DNA of 64,000 bases, taken from positions 2,173,776-2,237,775 of the forward strand of contig VYZI01000033.1 of the NCBI GenBank assembly GCA_013397695.1, read 5' to 3'. Below are positions 47,955 to 61,114 of this stretch, piece after piece. This stretch comes from Centropus unirufus (taxonomy: Eukaryota > Chordata > Aves > Cuculiformes > Centropidae). Below the pieces are notes generated by a model, which made no database searches, had not been told where the DNA came from, and saw nothing but the letters and a program-made list of their open reading frames with translations. The translations under genes and the position numbers were made by a program. Each line of letters opens with the position of its first letter. Position 1 is the first letter of the stretch.

Positions 47955-50900
47955 CAATTCCTGACGCACAAGGAGAGCATCACACATGAATTTGAGTACT
48001 GCATCAGTGCACAGGCTGAACAAGAAAGGAGGGTGGGAGCAATGTTCCTTCGTTTTTTTCCCCTCTTAAGAAGTCCTCAGTGTTAACCCAAATATTCTCT
48101 AAGTGTTGCATGACTCAGGCTGTTATGACAAGTAGGCTTTTTTGTTTTTAAATTGTCATGAGAATGATTTTCTTGTAAACATTTCCAGTAGAAGAGCTAT
48201 TATATATAGCTGGAGGTCTGTTCCCATTCTAGCCATGCCCAGGGATTTAGATTGCATACAATCCTGTAGGAATTCAGACCCTGAAGTTTGTCTTTCTCCA
48301 CCAATTCAAAATGTGGTGACTTGCTGGAAATTTCACAAGACAACTTCCATTTTTTCTGTAATAAAATAGATGACTTCAAGCATAAATATTTAGGGCTACC
48401 AAAGCTGAACAAAAATCATCAGTAACTTCATTCTAAGTTTCTTGTGAAACTAGTTTAAGGAGCGTAAGTATAAATGTTGTCGATTTTAAAGGGCTAAATA
48501 ACTTGAGAAATCCTACTAAATCTTTGTTTAGACACATAGCAGTAAGTGGTCTTTTTTGTTTTGTTGTGGGATTGGGGAAGGAGAGGTGTTTACTAAATCA
48601 TTCTAGCATACATTTATGTGTTTGCACAACTTTCACAAAATTAAAATCTTAATACTTAAAAAGGCTGCATGCCTTATCCACTTCACATCCACTCCTTTAA
48701 TTGTTACCTGGGAGACAGTGTTGCAGGTCACCTCTCGGTATTAGTGTTTGACCATTTATGTGCTGGACTGACTCTATGAAATAAAATCTAGTGTGATAAC
48801 TATGCCCTTCTGAACACAAAGTACACCTAGGAAAGTAAATGAGTGTTTCTGTCAGGCTTAAGTCTAATGCATGCCTGTTACAATCCAGGTGCCATTCATA
48901 TTTAAAAACAAATTACCTCCCAAGTGGGAGTTAAGCATTAAGGGGAAAAAAAAAAAAATCTTTCTTGCATTTAAAATGTAAGTTACTTTATAATGTTCTG
49001 AAATCTATTGCTCAGTTGTACAAAACTTCTCAGATCAGGACAAAAATATTGAGCAAGTAGGGAAAGCAATGCTGATTCAAAGCTCCACAAAGATCTACAA
49101 GATGAAAATCTCTAGTCCAAACATGCTTCAAAGCTAAATAATTTTTGTACTACAATTTGGTTTTCTTCTACAGAATTGAAGAAAGCTTAAACTAAGGAGA
49201 GGCATGAGTGAGAGGTCTATGCTATGAGCATTAGAAGCCTTCAGGTTTCCTGATCTGACAGTGACAGTAGTTTACCCGGATGAATTGTGCTTATTGCCAA
49301 TTGAAGATGCTAAAAAAACACCTCTAGGACTTCACCAACACAAAGTTTTACTCTCACAGTGGTATAATACTTTTTCAGGATCTCTCTCACTTTCCTATTC
49401 TCCACATCTATAAATACAGTGCAGCTTTCAGCAATCAAACACTTCATGGAATGTTTCCTACTGCTGGTCCCTAGTCTCACGTGTCCACTGTCAAGAAAAA
49501 AAAAAAGGTGCCTGAAAAACACAGCTGATCTCAACTCAAAAGTGTTCAGGTGCTCATTGTGTGCCTTACAGTTTCAGTTGTGTTTTCAAGCATGGAGTAA
49601 GCAAGGGGACTTATTAATAGGTTTATGAAACAGAATTCATCCAACAAAATTCTAATGACTTCAGTATGAATAGGAGACTTAAATACATGAACTGAATCTG
49701 AATTCAGTTAAGTTACACAAAAAAGTCATTTTCCCCTTCATCGTACATATTTAATTTAGATTTTAACTTATTTTAAAATTCAAGTAGTTCCTGAAGCACC
49801 AGCATTGTTTACAGGGACAAAACAGAATCCTTGTCATTACTTCGCATACAAATATGATGGTGCTTATTGAAAAGTACCTTTTCATGTGAAAAATAATTAT
49901 TTTGAGTATGTTTTGTGGGAGTCTTATTCTACATTGCTACAGCAGAAGCCGTATTATATCATACACTTTGATGACATGAAGCTTCGTGAGGAAGAACACA
50001 AAAACTGCCAACTGGTGGTTCCACCCTTCCCCCCCTTCAACGGAAAAGGAGAACTCAAAATAATTTGTGCAACCAGGATCTTAAATTGAAAATGCTGTAA
50101 CTAACATTTATGTCAATGTTACTAAGTGCATGCCAACATGCAAACCTTCAGCAAATCTTGCACAACCCAAACTCAGTTTTCATTTATAGACCCAAATACA
50201 GTTTATAATAATCCGAGTAACTTCTGTGGTTCATTTTATAAGACCTCCACAGTATTTGCAGTGTTCCAATGTATGTGACCCAGTGTAGGCCAGGATACAG
50301 CATTAAAAACCTAGCTCACACTGAAGTTAATAATTAGAGCCACAGCCTGTAAACACTTAAAGAATGACACAATTTATGCAGATCTACAGTTACAAATCAT
50401 GTATGTGTGCCAAAGGACTTAAAAATCCAACGGTTACATCCTGAAGATGTTTCAGCATGATTCTGTGCTTGTTTAACCTCTTTGAATGTTTTGCAGAAGT
50501 TGTTTTGCAGCCCTTATACTTTAGTTGGTTCTACTAAACATCTTCATCTCCTTGTAACTCCACACTTAACATCCACTTTGTAAGTTGCTGAATTTTATGC
50601 TAAATAAATTAGTACGCACAGACTCAAGTGTTTTACCTACTCTATTCTCTAGCAACCTCTTAGAAAATTTTCTATCAAGCCTGGGCAAAATACCACTTTC
50701 CTTTTAAGTATGCTTGCACTTACAAAGTTTATAGTTAGATTTGCCATAAACTGCAGCCCAAAGGCACGTGTTAATTCAGCCATTGACTAGTCTCCCTGAT
50801 ATTTCTCCAGAATTCATATCCTAATTCTTGTCTCCAAAGGTCACGTTTATGCCATGCAGGGAGGACAGGAGCCCAACTTTGACAGAGAGAATAAAGGAAG

Positions 50901-53900
50901 TCTCTCTCCATGGGTATGTTCAATTCTGGGGTTTATTCCACAGTGATGGGATGTGGTGAGCTCTCACAGCCTTAGCAGTGCGTCTGGTCGTGGTATAAAA
51001 TAAATTCACAGATGCTACCGCTCTGACATACAGAGTAGTTTAGACCAGCACATTTATGTTAGGTAATAGCGTGAATATATTAAACATACATTTCATCAAA
51101 CACCTCAGTTTTCCCAAACATGAGTAACTCTGTACCTGGACAGTTGCATATCACTAACACATTTCAGCAAGCAGGGCAGATGATCACCATGTCTGCCTGA
51201 AACACTTGAATCACAAAGCAGATGAGCATTCTGCCATTACATGACTCACTACCAATTCACAAGAGGCTTGCTTTCACAAGTTGCTTCTCTGGCAGCCCAT
51301 AAAGCACAAGTAATTCTTGCAGAAGCCATCTTCCCCTGAGGTAATCTGCCACATCCTTTCACAAAGCATGCCAGACCAGCAGCACATACTGTTAGCACAT
51401 TGCAAATTCATGAGCGCAAAAACCACTCTGAATGGCAAAGCTATGGGTAGACATACTGTGTGCTACTGCGGTTGTCTCCATGCCACCCTCTTCCTCTTTC
51501 ATTTGGGCAACTAGCAAATGACGCAAGAGAGATAGTGGAATGTTGACATTACTGTATAATTTGCTTGGAAATTTATTTTTAACATTTCAGGAGCTTTGAA
51601 CTTCAGGAAAATCATCTTCAAGGCTACCTCTGTGGCTGAAAACCTTTGGCATGAGCACTGAAATTGGTTGACACTGTGTGATGACTATTGCTAAAATCCA
51701 ACATCCAAGCAAAGCAACTAAAGGGATCTATTCTTTCTTTGCTGTACCATGGAATTACTGGACCCCACCTGACATCCATTAATGTTAACAGAATTACATG
51801 AAAATTTCCACATATACCAATAAGAGATATTATCCCTAAATTTAGAACAAAAGTATGCTGGAGAGGAAATACCCAGTATTGCTTACACAAAGAGAGAGTT
51901 GACTGAAAATTTGTTTGAGGTACCATGGTGCTCTGCAACTCCTTTGAGGTAATTTATGATTCTTGGCTATTTCATAGCTTGTTCATTAAATCATGAAAGT
52001 CTTCCCAGAAAAACTGCAATTAAGGAAGGACAGAAAATATACCATAGGTTGCACACCTCCCAAGCAAAAGCTTCCCTTCATGCACTGTGAAGAACAGCAA
52101 AGATTCTAATGTCTAATTAACAAGATCTCTACACAAAGAGGAGAAACACGACCCAAAATTTTTTCAAAGAAATCAGTGCCTAAAGGAAAGTACGCAAGAG
52201 ACGCAGCTCAAACCTGAAGGAACAGAAGAAACATAAATAGTACCTCTGACATAAAACCTTGTCGGTCCCTGCAAACCTGGACAAACTTGAAGTTCACTAT
52301 ATTCCTTATAAAGTGTGTTTTGCCAAAATGAGCAAGATAAAACATTTTAGACTTCACCTTCATGAAATATATGTTTGGAGACTACCTCAACAAAGGAATA
52401 AAGATAAAAAACACAGGAAAATCACGGTAAGGTGGATTAGAAGCCAGAGAGTGGGTGCACAGATGAGATGTTATTACATATAGTGGTAAAAATCAACAGA
52501 GAAAGGCTTTGTGCCAAGCAAAACATACACAGCATTGAGTTTCTTCTTTATAAAGAACATCTATGTTAACAAGAGATTCCACAGAAGTGAAATCTATATG
52601 TACTTCAGATAAGTGGACTGTTCAAAGTCTATAACTTCTTTTACTCTGTCATGATGACTGGCTTGTATCTCCAGGGAATACCCCCACCTCCCGCAAGACA
52701 GCCGAGATGATTGCTGCTACATGCTACTAAGAGAAGTGAGGAGAAGATATATTCTTTCTGTTCCAATGTGAAGTACAACTTCCCCAGGAAACCTTTTAAC
52801 CTCTATTAATGCAATATTTAAGACAACAAGAAGGGGCAAGTCAAAACTGAGGAAATCACAAAGGCACACTCATTGACTAAATACTGACATAGCCAGGTAG
52901 CTTCAATCATGCATGGGTCTATCTTCAGTAAGTGTAAAAGACCTACTAAAACATAAATTCATATTAAATGAATGGATACCAGAAAACACTAGTACAAAGG
53001 AGTAAGCAGCATATTTCTCAGGGGGAAACATGACTGCCAGGGTTCATGATACCAGCCAAATCATAAAACTCATGTACAATGACTATTTTTTTCCACCTAT
53101 CTAGTATTTAAAAAAGGAGCTTTGTGGTGTGCTCAGTCCAGACATGTAATAATGTGTAAGTACAAGATGAATTGGAGATCATTTTCTGGACAGACCTACT
53201 CCAGTGAACATGAGAACTAGTAAAGCGGACACTCCTCTTCCCCCCCCAAAAAAACAAACCCTCAAACCATGAACAAATGCACTACCACCAATGAATCTGC
53301 TCGACAACATTTGCCTGGCTATCTCCTTTTCAGGGTGACCCACTACATGTCTTGCTTTACAGCCAGCAAACCTGAAATCCCACCCTCCTGGGCTGAGGAA
53401 ATACAAAGGAGTCACCGCAATCAAATAAGGAAAGTTACAGACTTGGAATTGCCTAGCCATCTAAGGAATATCCAGAGAGTCACTGGCAGTTATTCCCATT
53501 AGGAAATACAAATGAGATTTGTTTCATAATCCATAGACTTCCTGTGTTTAAAATATTAATTCAAGAGGCCCATTATATTAAAATTACAGAATACTGGAGC
53601 ATGTAGTCAATACATGGAGACAAATGCATGTTTACCATGTTTTTAAAATCACCATTCAAGCCTTCCGCTCATCAGGTTTTACTTTGTACTTGCATTAAAC
53701 TAGAAATAACTTTGGCTTAAGTGGTTGCTATGGGTGGTGTCCACCCTCACTCCCTGGCCTGGAACCTGAGGAATACATAAATTAACAAGAAGCTTCCTTT
53801 CCCTGAAGTTTTTGTTTAATTTTAGAAGTGTCAGGGAAATGTTAATGTTACATTTTGTTGCATATTTTCCAGCAGCATGTGGCATATGCCGAGAAGGGAA

Positions 53901-56900
53901 ATAACACCATTTGTCGTTATGACTTTGCAGCCAAGGAGGAAGAAAAAGGGAACCAAATAAAACCTGTAATTCATAGATCTGTTAAACACTATTCTCCGTT
54001 ATTCAAACTAGATTTAACAGTTTAAGGTGAATACAAGTTTTTTCTATGCTTCCCCAAAATGCTGATTCATTGCAAACCAGGACAAAAAGGCTTTCATAAA
54101 GAACATCTGCGTATAACCAGTTTGACTTGTCAAATCAGGGAAGAAAGTTCTGACAATTGTTTCGCATCATTTTCAAACAAATCCTCATTTACAAACCTTC
54201 TAAGTTTAAACACTGTAGTAAGTGATAAGAATCAAAGTCACTAACTGAAACAGAAGGACTTGTGAATAAGTGAATTAGACTAAAAATATTTAAATATTTA
54301 CAGATTCAAAATGTCATTAAATGGGAAAAATTTTTTCTACCTCAAGTGCCACTTAAATGTATCCTTAAGTTTATTTCTATTATGCAAGACATGCAAGTGC
54401 GCAAGAACAGAAAGTGAAGAATCCAATAACACTTTCCAGTATTTCTCCCTTTGTCTAAGATATATAAATTAAAAAATCCCTGTATAATTTCATTTCCTTT
54501 AGACTTCATTACAACAGACAATGGAGTTTATCCAAGCATCAAATTTTGACTAGACTTCATTTCGTTTCTTTCAACAACCCCAGCTAACTTAAGCCAGCAT
54601 CTTCCCTGCATCAGTCCTATGTGTGAGTTGACATAAGATTTGGTCCTCATTTTGCTTCATTTTTTGTGGTCTGCATCCAATATAGAAAAATATTACAAAA
54701 GAAACTTGCACGATGCTTGTGGCATAAATTAATGAAAAGCTGTGTTTTTAACACTTCACTGCTTGAAGTAAAGCAGAGATACAACTCGCACTTTGTCTGA
54801 CTCATAGCTCTTAGTTGAAAGATTGACTGTTTATTTTTATGTAAAAATGAATAAGAAAATTAATGTCACTGGCTAAGAAAGGGCTTAGCGTCTGTCCCTA
54901 TGTTTTCCATCAAGTTCAATATCAACTCTGATTGAACTGAAGAGTTTGCATTGCCCATCATTTCTCTGGGACAACTTCATTGCAGTCAAAGGGGTTGTGC
55001 CAGAGGAAGAGAAGTACCAGTTTCCCCACAGATATAGAGCATATTTCAGAACATGATGCTATGAGAGAGGACAAGGAACTGTAATTTAAAGCAGCTTGCT
55101 CTGTTTTTGTTAGACCAAATTTTCTGTAGAGTGCCACTTTCATTTCATCCCAACCCTAAAATGATACACTGCAACAGTATTGGAAATTTAACCTAATGCA
55201 CAACTGACATGGATAGAAACACTTCACAGTCAAGTCCTTTCTTGTCCACATTGTTACAGGCTTTGTTTTTATACAAATATTTATACATATTTAAGAAAGA
55301 GATGTGACCTCTTTGCCTTATCGCATCAAAACACAAACAACCCATTCTCCACAAGATGGTTTCACCTTTTTTCTTCATTCATATTTTCTATCTATAATTT
55401 ATCCAGAAATGACAGAGCAGATTTGTATTGACAACTACTACACAAGTGCCAGAGATTCCGAGTGATACTAAAAAAAAAATCCAATGTCCAAGCTATCAAG
55501 TACTCAGAGCATCTTCAACATCTACAAACTGAAATTTCAGAGATCTTGTATTTGAGATGTGCATTCACTTGCAATTACAAGAATACCAACTTATGTCTGC
55601 AGGGGTGACTTGCACCAGTGCTGTTTGTGGTCTGCACATGATTGCCTAAGGAGAACACAGGCTGAAGCAGCAGCATGTGTGGCCAGCTGATGCCAGGACC
55701 ATTAGTCATTTAAATTTGCCCCTGCCGCTGAGTCCCTCTTTTAAGGATTTCTGAATGGTACCTCACTGACCCACAGGGACAGCATCAATATATTTTGCTG
55801 ACTCTGCAGCTGCGATATGCTCAGGAAAGGAAAAAGTTTTATAGGAAGACAGGATGCGAGTCTCAAAGCCAGTGTGAAGTGCCATGTGGCAGTTCCCTGC
55901 CAACCTTTGGACCTTCAACGCTGGGCCATGAACTATCTTGCAGAGTTTATAAAATAAATCCAAATTAATAGCTTATGGAAATAAAGAGGACTGTGTTATT
56001 AGTGAGGCCAATGTCTTGTTACCTCTATTTCATCTCCAGAAAGCAGTTGGTTAGAGGCTCTGCTGAGCTTTCCACAGAATACTTCCAGTGGATGCAGAAA
56101 CATGACCTTTCTCAGGCTTTCCAGCAGAATTTTCCATGCATTTGGGTTTTAGACATCACCAGACTCATTACTGAAAAGACACTAAGCCAGAAAGACAGTA
56201 CAGTATTGGTATTACCATAAACTAGAAATGCAAAAACAAGTTTTGCTTGGAGTCATATGAGGGAAGGGAAAAAAAAACCCAAAAGGCTAAAAACCAGAAC
56301 ATTCTGTAATTTTAACTGGAGGTTTTTGGAAAGAAAACAATTCATAAAAGAAACGCTAATCCCATCATGATCATTCTCTCACAGAAGTTGGAGAAATTGC
56401 TTTCTGTAAAAATAAACAGAAACGAGCATTTCTATATAGGCCATAAATGCCAGGACATTGAAGAAAAAAAAAACTTTAATTTTGTAAGGACTGTAAGGAT
56501 AAGTAATAAGTTGGCAGGGTGGCTTAGAAATTTGTGAACTCATAAATATTACCTACCACAAGTCTAAATCACTGCCAGCTCTGGCTTATGTTAGCCCATT
56601 TTAATATCTTACCAACTACTCTGCCAGAGAATAACTAACCTTTTACAGATTTTTCTTCTTGTGGATGCAAGATAGCATCAAGTAAATGATTATCAGTTCT
56701 CTGAGAGACTGGAAATCTACAAATTTAATTGCTAATCTTTTAGATGGACCGTTACCTCAAATCATGATATATTAGCTTTTTTAGAGCTTTTAGCATTTAT
56801 AAAATCCTAAAATAAAACTAAATGTTTTAGAGTAATAAGTCTTGAAAGGAGTACCACTGTCCATAGAACAGAAAAGAACATTAGTTTTATAAAAGCTCCA

Positions 56901-57778
56901 TTATGGATTACCTATAATAATAAAATTTTATAATAGTGGGCTCCATTTTTCAGTAGATTTCTTCTGTTTGCTAAGATAAAATGACTGGCACACACAGAGA
57001 AAAATATATATGGATTCAAATATATATTGCATCTCCACTGTTTTCAAGTAAAATTAAGGGGTCTGAAAGAGGTTGAATCATAAAGCCTGTTTCTTCTTCT
57101 GAATTTTCAAACCATGTATCAGTATACCCAAACAGGCTGAGAAAAAAAACCCACACCAAAAAACACCTCCCCTTCCCCCCAAAACAAACATAAAGAAAGG
57201 TATAAGTTAAGACCACTATGCCCCAGGTTGCAGAGCACATGCATTGACAAATCCAGTAGTATAGATTGAGAGTATTAAAAGGTCTGGGTGTTTAGGTTTC
57301 TCTACTAGAAGGAAGGTAAAATGTGACTTGGAAACAAGTGAGTGATTGGATATTGGGAAGTTCCTTCAATTCTGTTGGAACAAAATATGTAACAATAAAG
57401 CCAGTCTAAAAGGAGGATGTAATTTTCCTCTGAAAGCCATATGGTAAAGTAAAAAAAAAGAGAAAAATGTAGGTCAGCTCCCATAGATCCCTATCTGCAG
57501 CAGAGGCCTGTGAAAATGCATCAATTACACAGCAATCACTGTTGCATCCACTTTGATTTCTAACTGCAGGGAGAGAAGAGTGAAGCTTGGAACTGAAAAA
57601 GTCCATGGCTTCTCCAAAGGCCAGCTGGATCTGCCTGCTTTACTAAGCTGAAGAGAGCCTCTACTCATATTTCTGAGAAACCATTGGCTCTGTAGATGCG
57701 CTGAGCCACAAGATTTGTTTGGGTTCAGATCTGCATATACTTACACAGTAGCTAGCACTTCCCATTGTCCATTTTTTA
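47955..57778. other. Long stretch of unique non-coding DNA
   Basis: About 10 kb without a recognised gene or interspersed repeat. A run of 13 A lies at 48946-48958. C/A-rich tracts lie at about 53237-53262 and 57148-57190. 50800-51010 and 55590-55960 are less AT-rich than the rest but match nothing I know. An ATG-started 81-codon frame lies at 55975-56220 + with no family resemblance. Confidence 0.5.
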
Positions 57779-57804
57779 ATTAAACATCAAAATTAAACAT
57801 CAAA
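57779..57804 (+). repeat. Perfect 13-bp tandem duplication
   Basis: ATTAAACATCAAA is present twice in tandem with no mismatch. Confidence 0.9.
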
Positions 57805-59327
57805 ACTGCAATGGAGTAGCATAATGCTCCTTTGTTTATCAGGGAACATATTCTTTAAGTTTTACGGATGGGTGTTGGGGTTGTTTTCAGCTTAAGTGGA
57901 TGCTATCCCAAGCAGGTATCAGAGGACAATAATAGGTTAAAATTTCATGAACATGAGAAAGCAGCACAGGCTCAGATTGCAATGAGGGTTAAAAGCAGTA
58001 CAATTATAACAACATTCTCTATAAAGTGATGTACTCTGACACAACTCCAGGATGTAGGGGAGGAATAAAAACCATAGCATTCAATACAACGAATTTCTCA
58101 TCTCAACTTACAATTCCACCGTTAAGATAAGGTTTTAAGTTCCAATATCCTGCAAGAATAACAGTTCAAGCATAGCCTCATATTTCTACAGACTCCCAAA
58201 GATAAGATTCAGATTGCCTGAATTTAGACAAGAGACACGTAGCTTTATTAAGACTTTAAAACAAATACTCTAGATATTAAAAATGCCACATGAAAATACA
58301 GGACTAAGCAAATACCAGAGCAATTCACTTTATACACATGCCTCTATTTTCATGCTACACAACTGAGCTAGCAGAGCACTCCATTTTCTCATTTAAAGCC
58401 AAATCTTTGTCATAAAAATGTTTTCCTCCTGGTAACTGGGATGCTTCAGAAGATAAAAGCAGTCATCCAAGTACAACTTTAAAAATCCATGGTTTTAAAC
58501 AAATATTATGATAAATATAAATACTACTTTTGTTATCTCCACTAACTTGTATGTGCAACTGAAAGCTGCAGCATAACAAAACAGAAAAACTTTAGAACTG
58601 TAATAAAATCCTGCACTGAAGCAAATACCATATTTTATAATGCCTGATATGTTCTTTCCCAGAAAAAATTAATATGCTAAATATCTGACTCCAAAGACAC
58701 AAATATTCCTTTGCTTTTTACCTCACTGTCAATAAGAAGGGAATACTATGTCTTTTTTAAGGAATCATCTAAGAGAAATCTATATGACTTGGGGGATGTT
58801 ACAGCCCTGAGTTAACAGAGTCAATGCATAGAAAGTGTCTGCAGATCAGACAAGAGGGAAAACAGAAACAAGCTTGACCTACTGCTTTAGCTGAAAGCTA
58901 ACACTTAAAATTCAATCCTGTCTATGTGGTTATCACCTTTCCCATTTGAAAAGTGAAACACTCCTACACTACATCTCTCATTAAGAGTGAAATGAAGTCC
59001 ATTTCTGTACACAGTGAAAGAGCCCCTAGCAAGCCCTTCCATCAGCAATGATTATTATAGTCTTCTTGCTGCAGATGAAACAGGATAAGCGATTTCCTTG
59101 ATTCTACTAAACTTAAGTGGAATATAGCTGTTTTAAAATCCTTTTGATTTCTTCATTCTGTAATATATAAAGATCAATTTGTATATTACATTACATCATA
59201 ACTCCATGCTATTATACTGAACATTAAACCGGGACAGCTGTACTGGATATTATACATCCCACACAATAAAGATGTGACACGTCTCCTCAGCTTTCCCACA
59301 TCCAGTCTCTCCCCCATTACCAAACAG
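57805..59327. other. Unique AT-rich non-coding DNA
   Basis: Nothing recognised. Confidence 0.5.
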
Positions 59328-59400
59328 AACATTCCCAGACTGAAGCAACTACCTTCTCACTCTGACCCCCTCTGTCTCAAGAGTCATCTCTGCTCCAGAG
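59328..59400 (+). other. Candidate internal exon (weak)
   Basis: A pyrimidine-rich stretch (59281-59320) leads to CAAACAG at 59321-59327. The 73-base segment ends at TCCAGAG followed by GTAAGAG, a strong donor. Only one frame is open across it (NIPRLKQLPSHSDPLCLKS...); the other two contain stops. The segment and its flanks are richer in G+C than the surroundings. No protein family is recognised. It could be an exon of a non-coding transcript or chance. Confidence 0.15.
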
Positions 59401-61036
59401 GTAAGAGACAGCCCCTCTTAAAGACGATCTAATCACTCATGCTCCCCCTTGTATTTAGTTTTCAAACTCAAGGCTTCTTGCACACACACAAGCATCCAGC
59501 CTTGGGAACCTGAAAGCTTGGTTGCTTTAGCAGCTGTACCAGTTCAACTGTTGAGACAAAAACGCTGAGTAGAAACCTAGTCTTTCCTCCTCGTGTCCTT
59601 AATTAAAATTCTTGCCAAACACAGAACACATCACACAACAAAAAAAAAGTCCAAGCATACTATGATTTACTCTGAGAAGGTAAAACAGATTCTGAGTTTT
59701 GTGAATGTACTTCTCCAGTTTCCACATGTTGAACATATGTAAAATTGCCAGCCCAGTTCATGGTTTTAGCAGCTACAAGGATCTCTCATTTTTCCAAATG
59801 CTGGAAGCAGTTTTCCTAGCAGGCTTTTAAAAGTCTTATTCTGAAGAAGAAACGTTGGCTACACAGGTCAGGAAATAATTTCTTTAGACAAGTTCCAAAG
59901 TACACCAAGACTGTGAAGCTTTGAAAGCTGGTCTGCCAGTCGATTTTGTCCCACTTTGAAAACAAAAGCCACTCTCTAGAAAGCACTTTCTTAAAGCTGT
60001 TAATCCTTTAAAAGGAAACACTTAAAATTATCTACCCTACAGGAGCAAACAACAGAGGGCAGAGAAGTATTTTTGAATGGTTTACATAGCTATTTGAATA
60101 GATTCCTTCAAAACGTATACAATATGCAAAAAGCTATTTCAGAGCTGTAACATATGGGAGAACTTTATTCTTTTCTTGAACATATAAATGAAGAACACTT
60201 CATATTCAGGAAACATAGGCAACAATGACATATAATGAACTGAGAAGATATTTAGCACCCTAAGATCAACCTCATTTGCCTTCAAAACTGCAGCCTTCCT
60301 TTCAAAAAGAAAAAAAAAAAGACAGCCCTACACATTAATTCACTGCAAGTTTTAAAAAGGAAACTGATGGCATCTCCTGTCGTACTGAGAGTACAACGTC
60401 CCTAAATGCTGAGGTACTGATGTTCCACACCCAGAACTCCCCCCACTGGATTACGAGTATCATCTTAAATCATCTGGCTCAATCCTTTATTACTGCACCA
60501 ACTATGTCAATTGCAATGGGGACTTGGGGAGCTGATAGACATCCACAGGTTGCAATTGCTTTCACAGTAAATGTTGCTCAGAATCTCAAGGGTAAACAGA
60601 ATTGTTTAAGCAATTTATAATATCCTCTGGAAGAAGAGTCACAAAATCCAATATTTCATTAAAATATGAAAACAGTTATTGAAGCAGACCAGAAGCAAGG
60701 GTATAATTAAATCCTGAAAACACACAGATAAGTGCATATTACAGAATGATTAAGAATGAGAAAGATTAAAATAATCTTTAAGATTTTATTGCTGTTTCAT
60801 GATATGATCTATAGTGTTACTGAAGTTACATCAGGAATTATGTACCATTAAGCCTACTGTTACTGTGGCGCAACTTTTCTTGCTATAAAATGCTGTTGCA
60901 GACATTTTTTCAGAAAAATTCCAGCAGCAGAATCCATCCAAAGTAGCTGTGTTCCTTAGAACTGTTTATTCCAGCACAGCAAAGGAAGAGAGCTCACAGA
61001 ACTGGAAGGACAAGTCTCTGTCAGACCTGAATTCTG
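59401..61036. other. Unique AT-rich non-coding DNA
   Basis: Nothing recognised apart from a short CA run at about 59480-59491 and an A-run at about 60308-60320. Confidence 0.5.
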
Positions 61037-61114
61037 TGGTTGGTTAGAGCTCTTTTTGGTTGGTTGTTTTTTACTGGGTTTTTGCAGTTGTTCGTTTGTT
61101 GTTGGCTTTTTTTA
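61037..61114 (+). repeat. G/T-rich low-complexity tract
   Basis: Irregular TTGG/TTTG words (GGTTGGTTAG, GGTTGGTTGT, GTTGTTCGTTTGTTGTTGG), with A and C rare over about 75 bases. The minus-strand open frame here is a by-product of this composition (asparagine/glutamine runs). Confidence 0.75.

Noticed and set aside
55975..56220. ATG-started 81-codon frame, protein-like in look
   Set aside because: No domain recognised and no promoter or splice context. Length common by chance.
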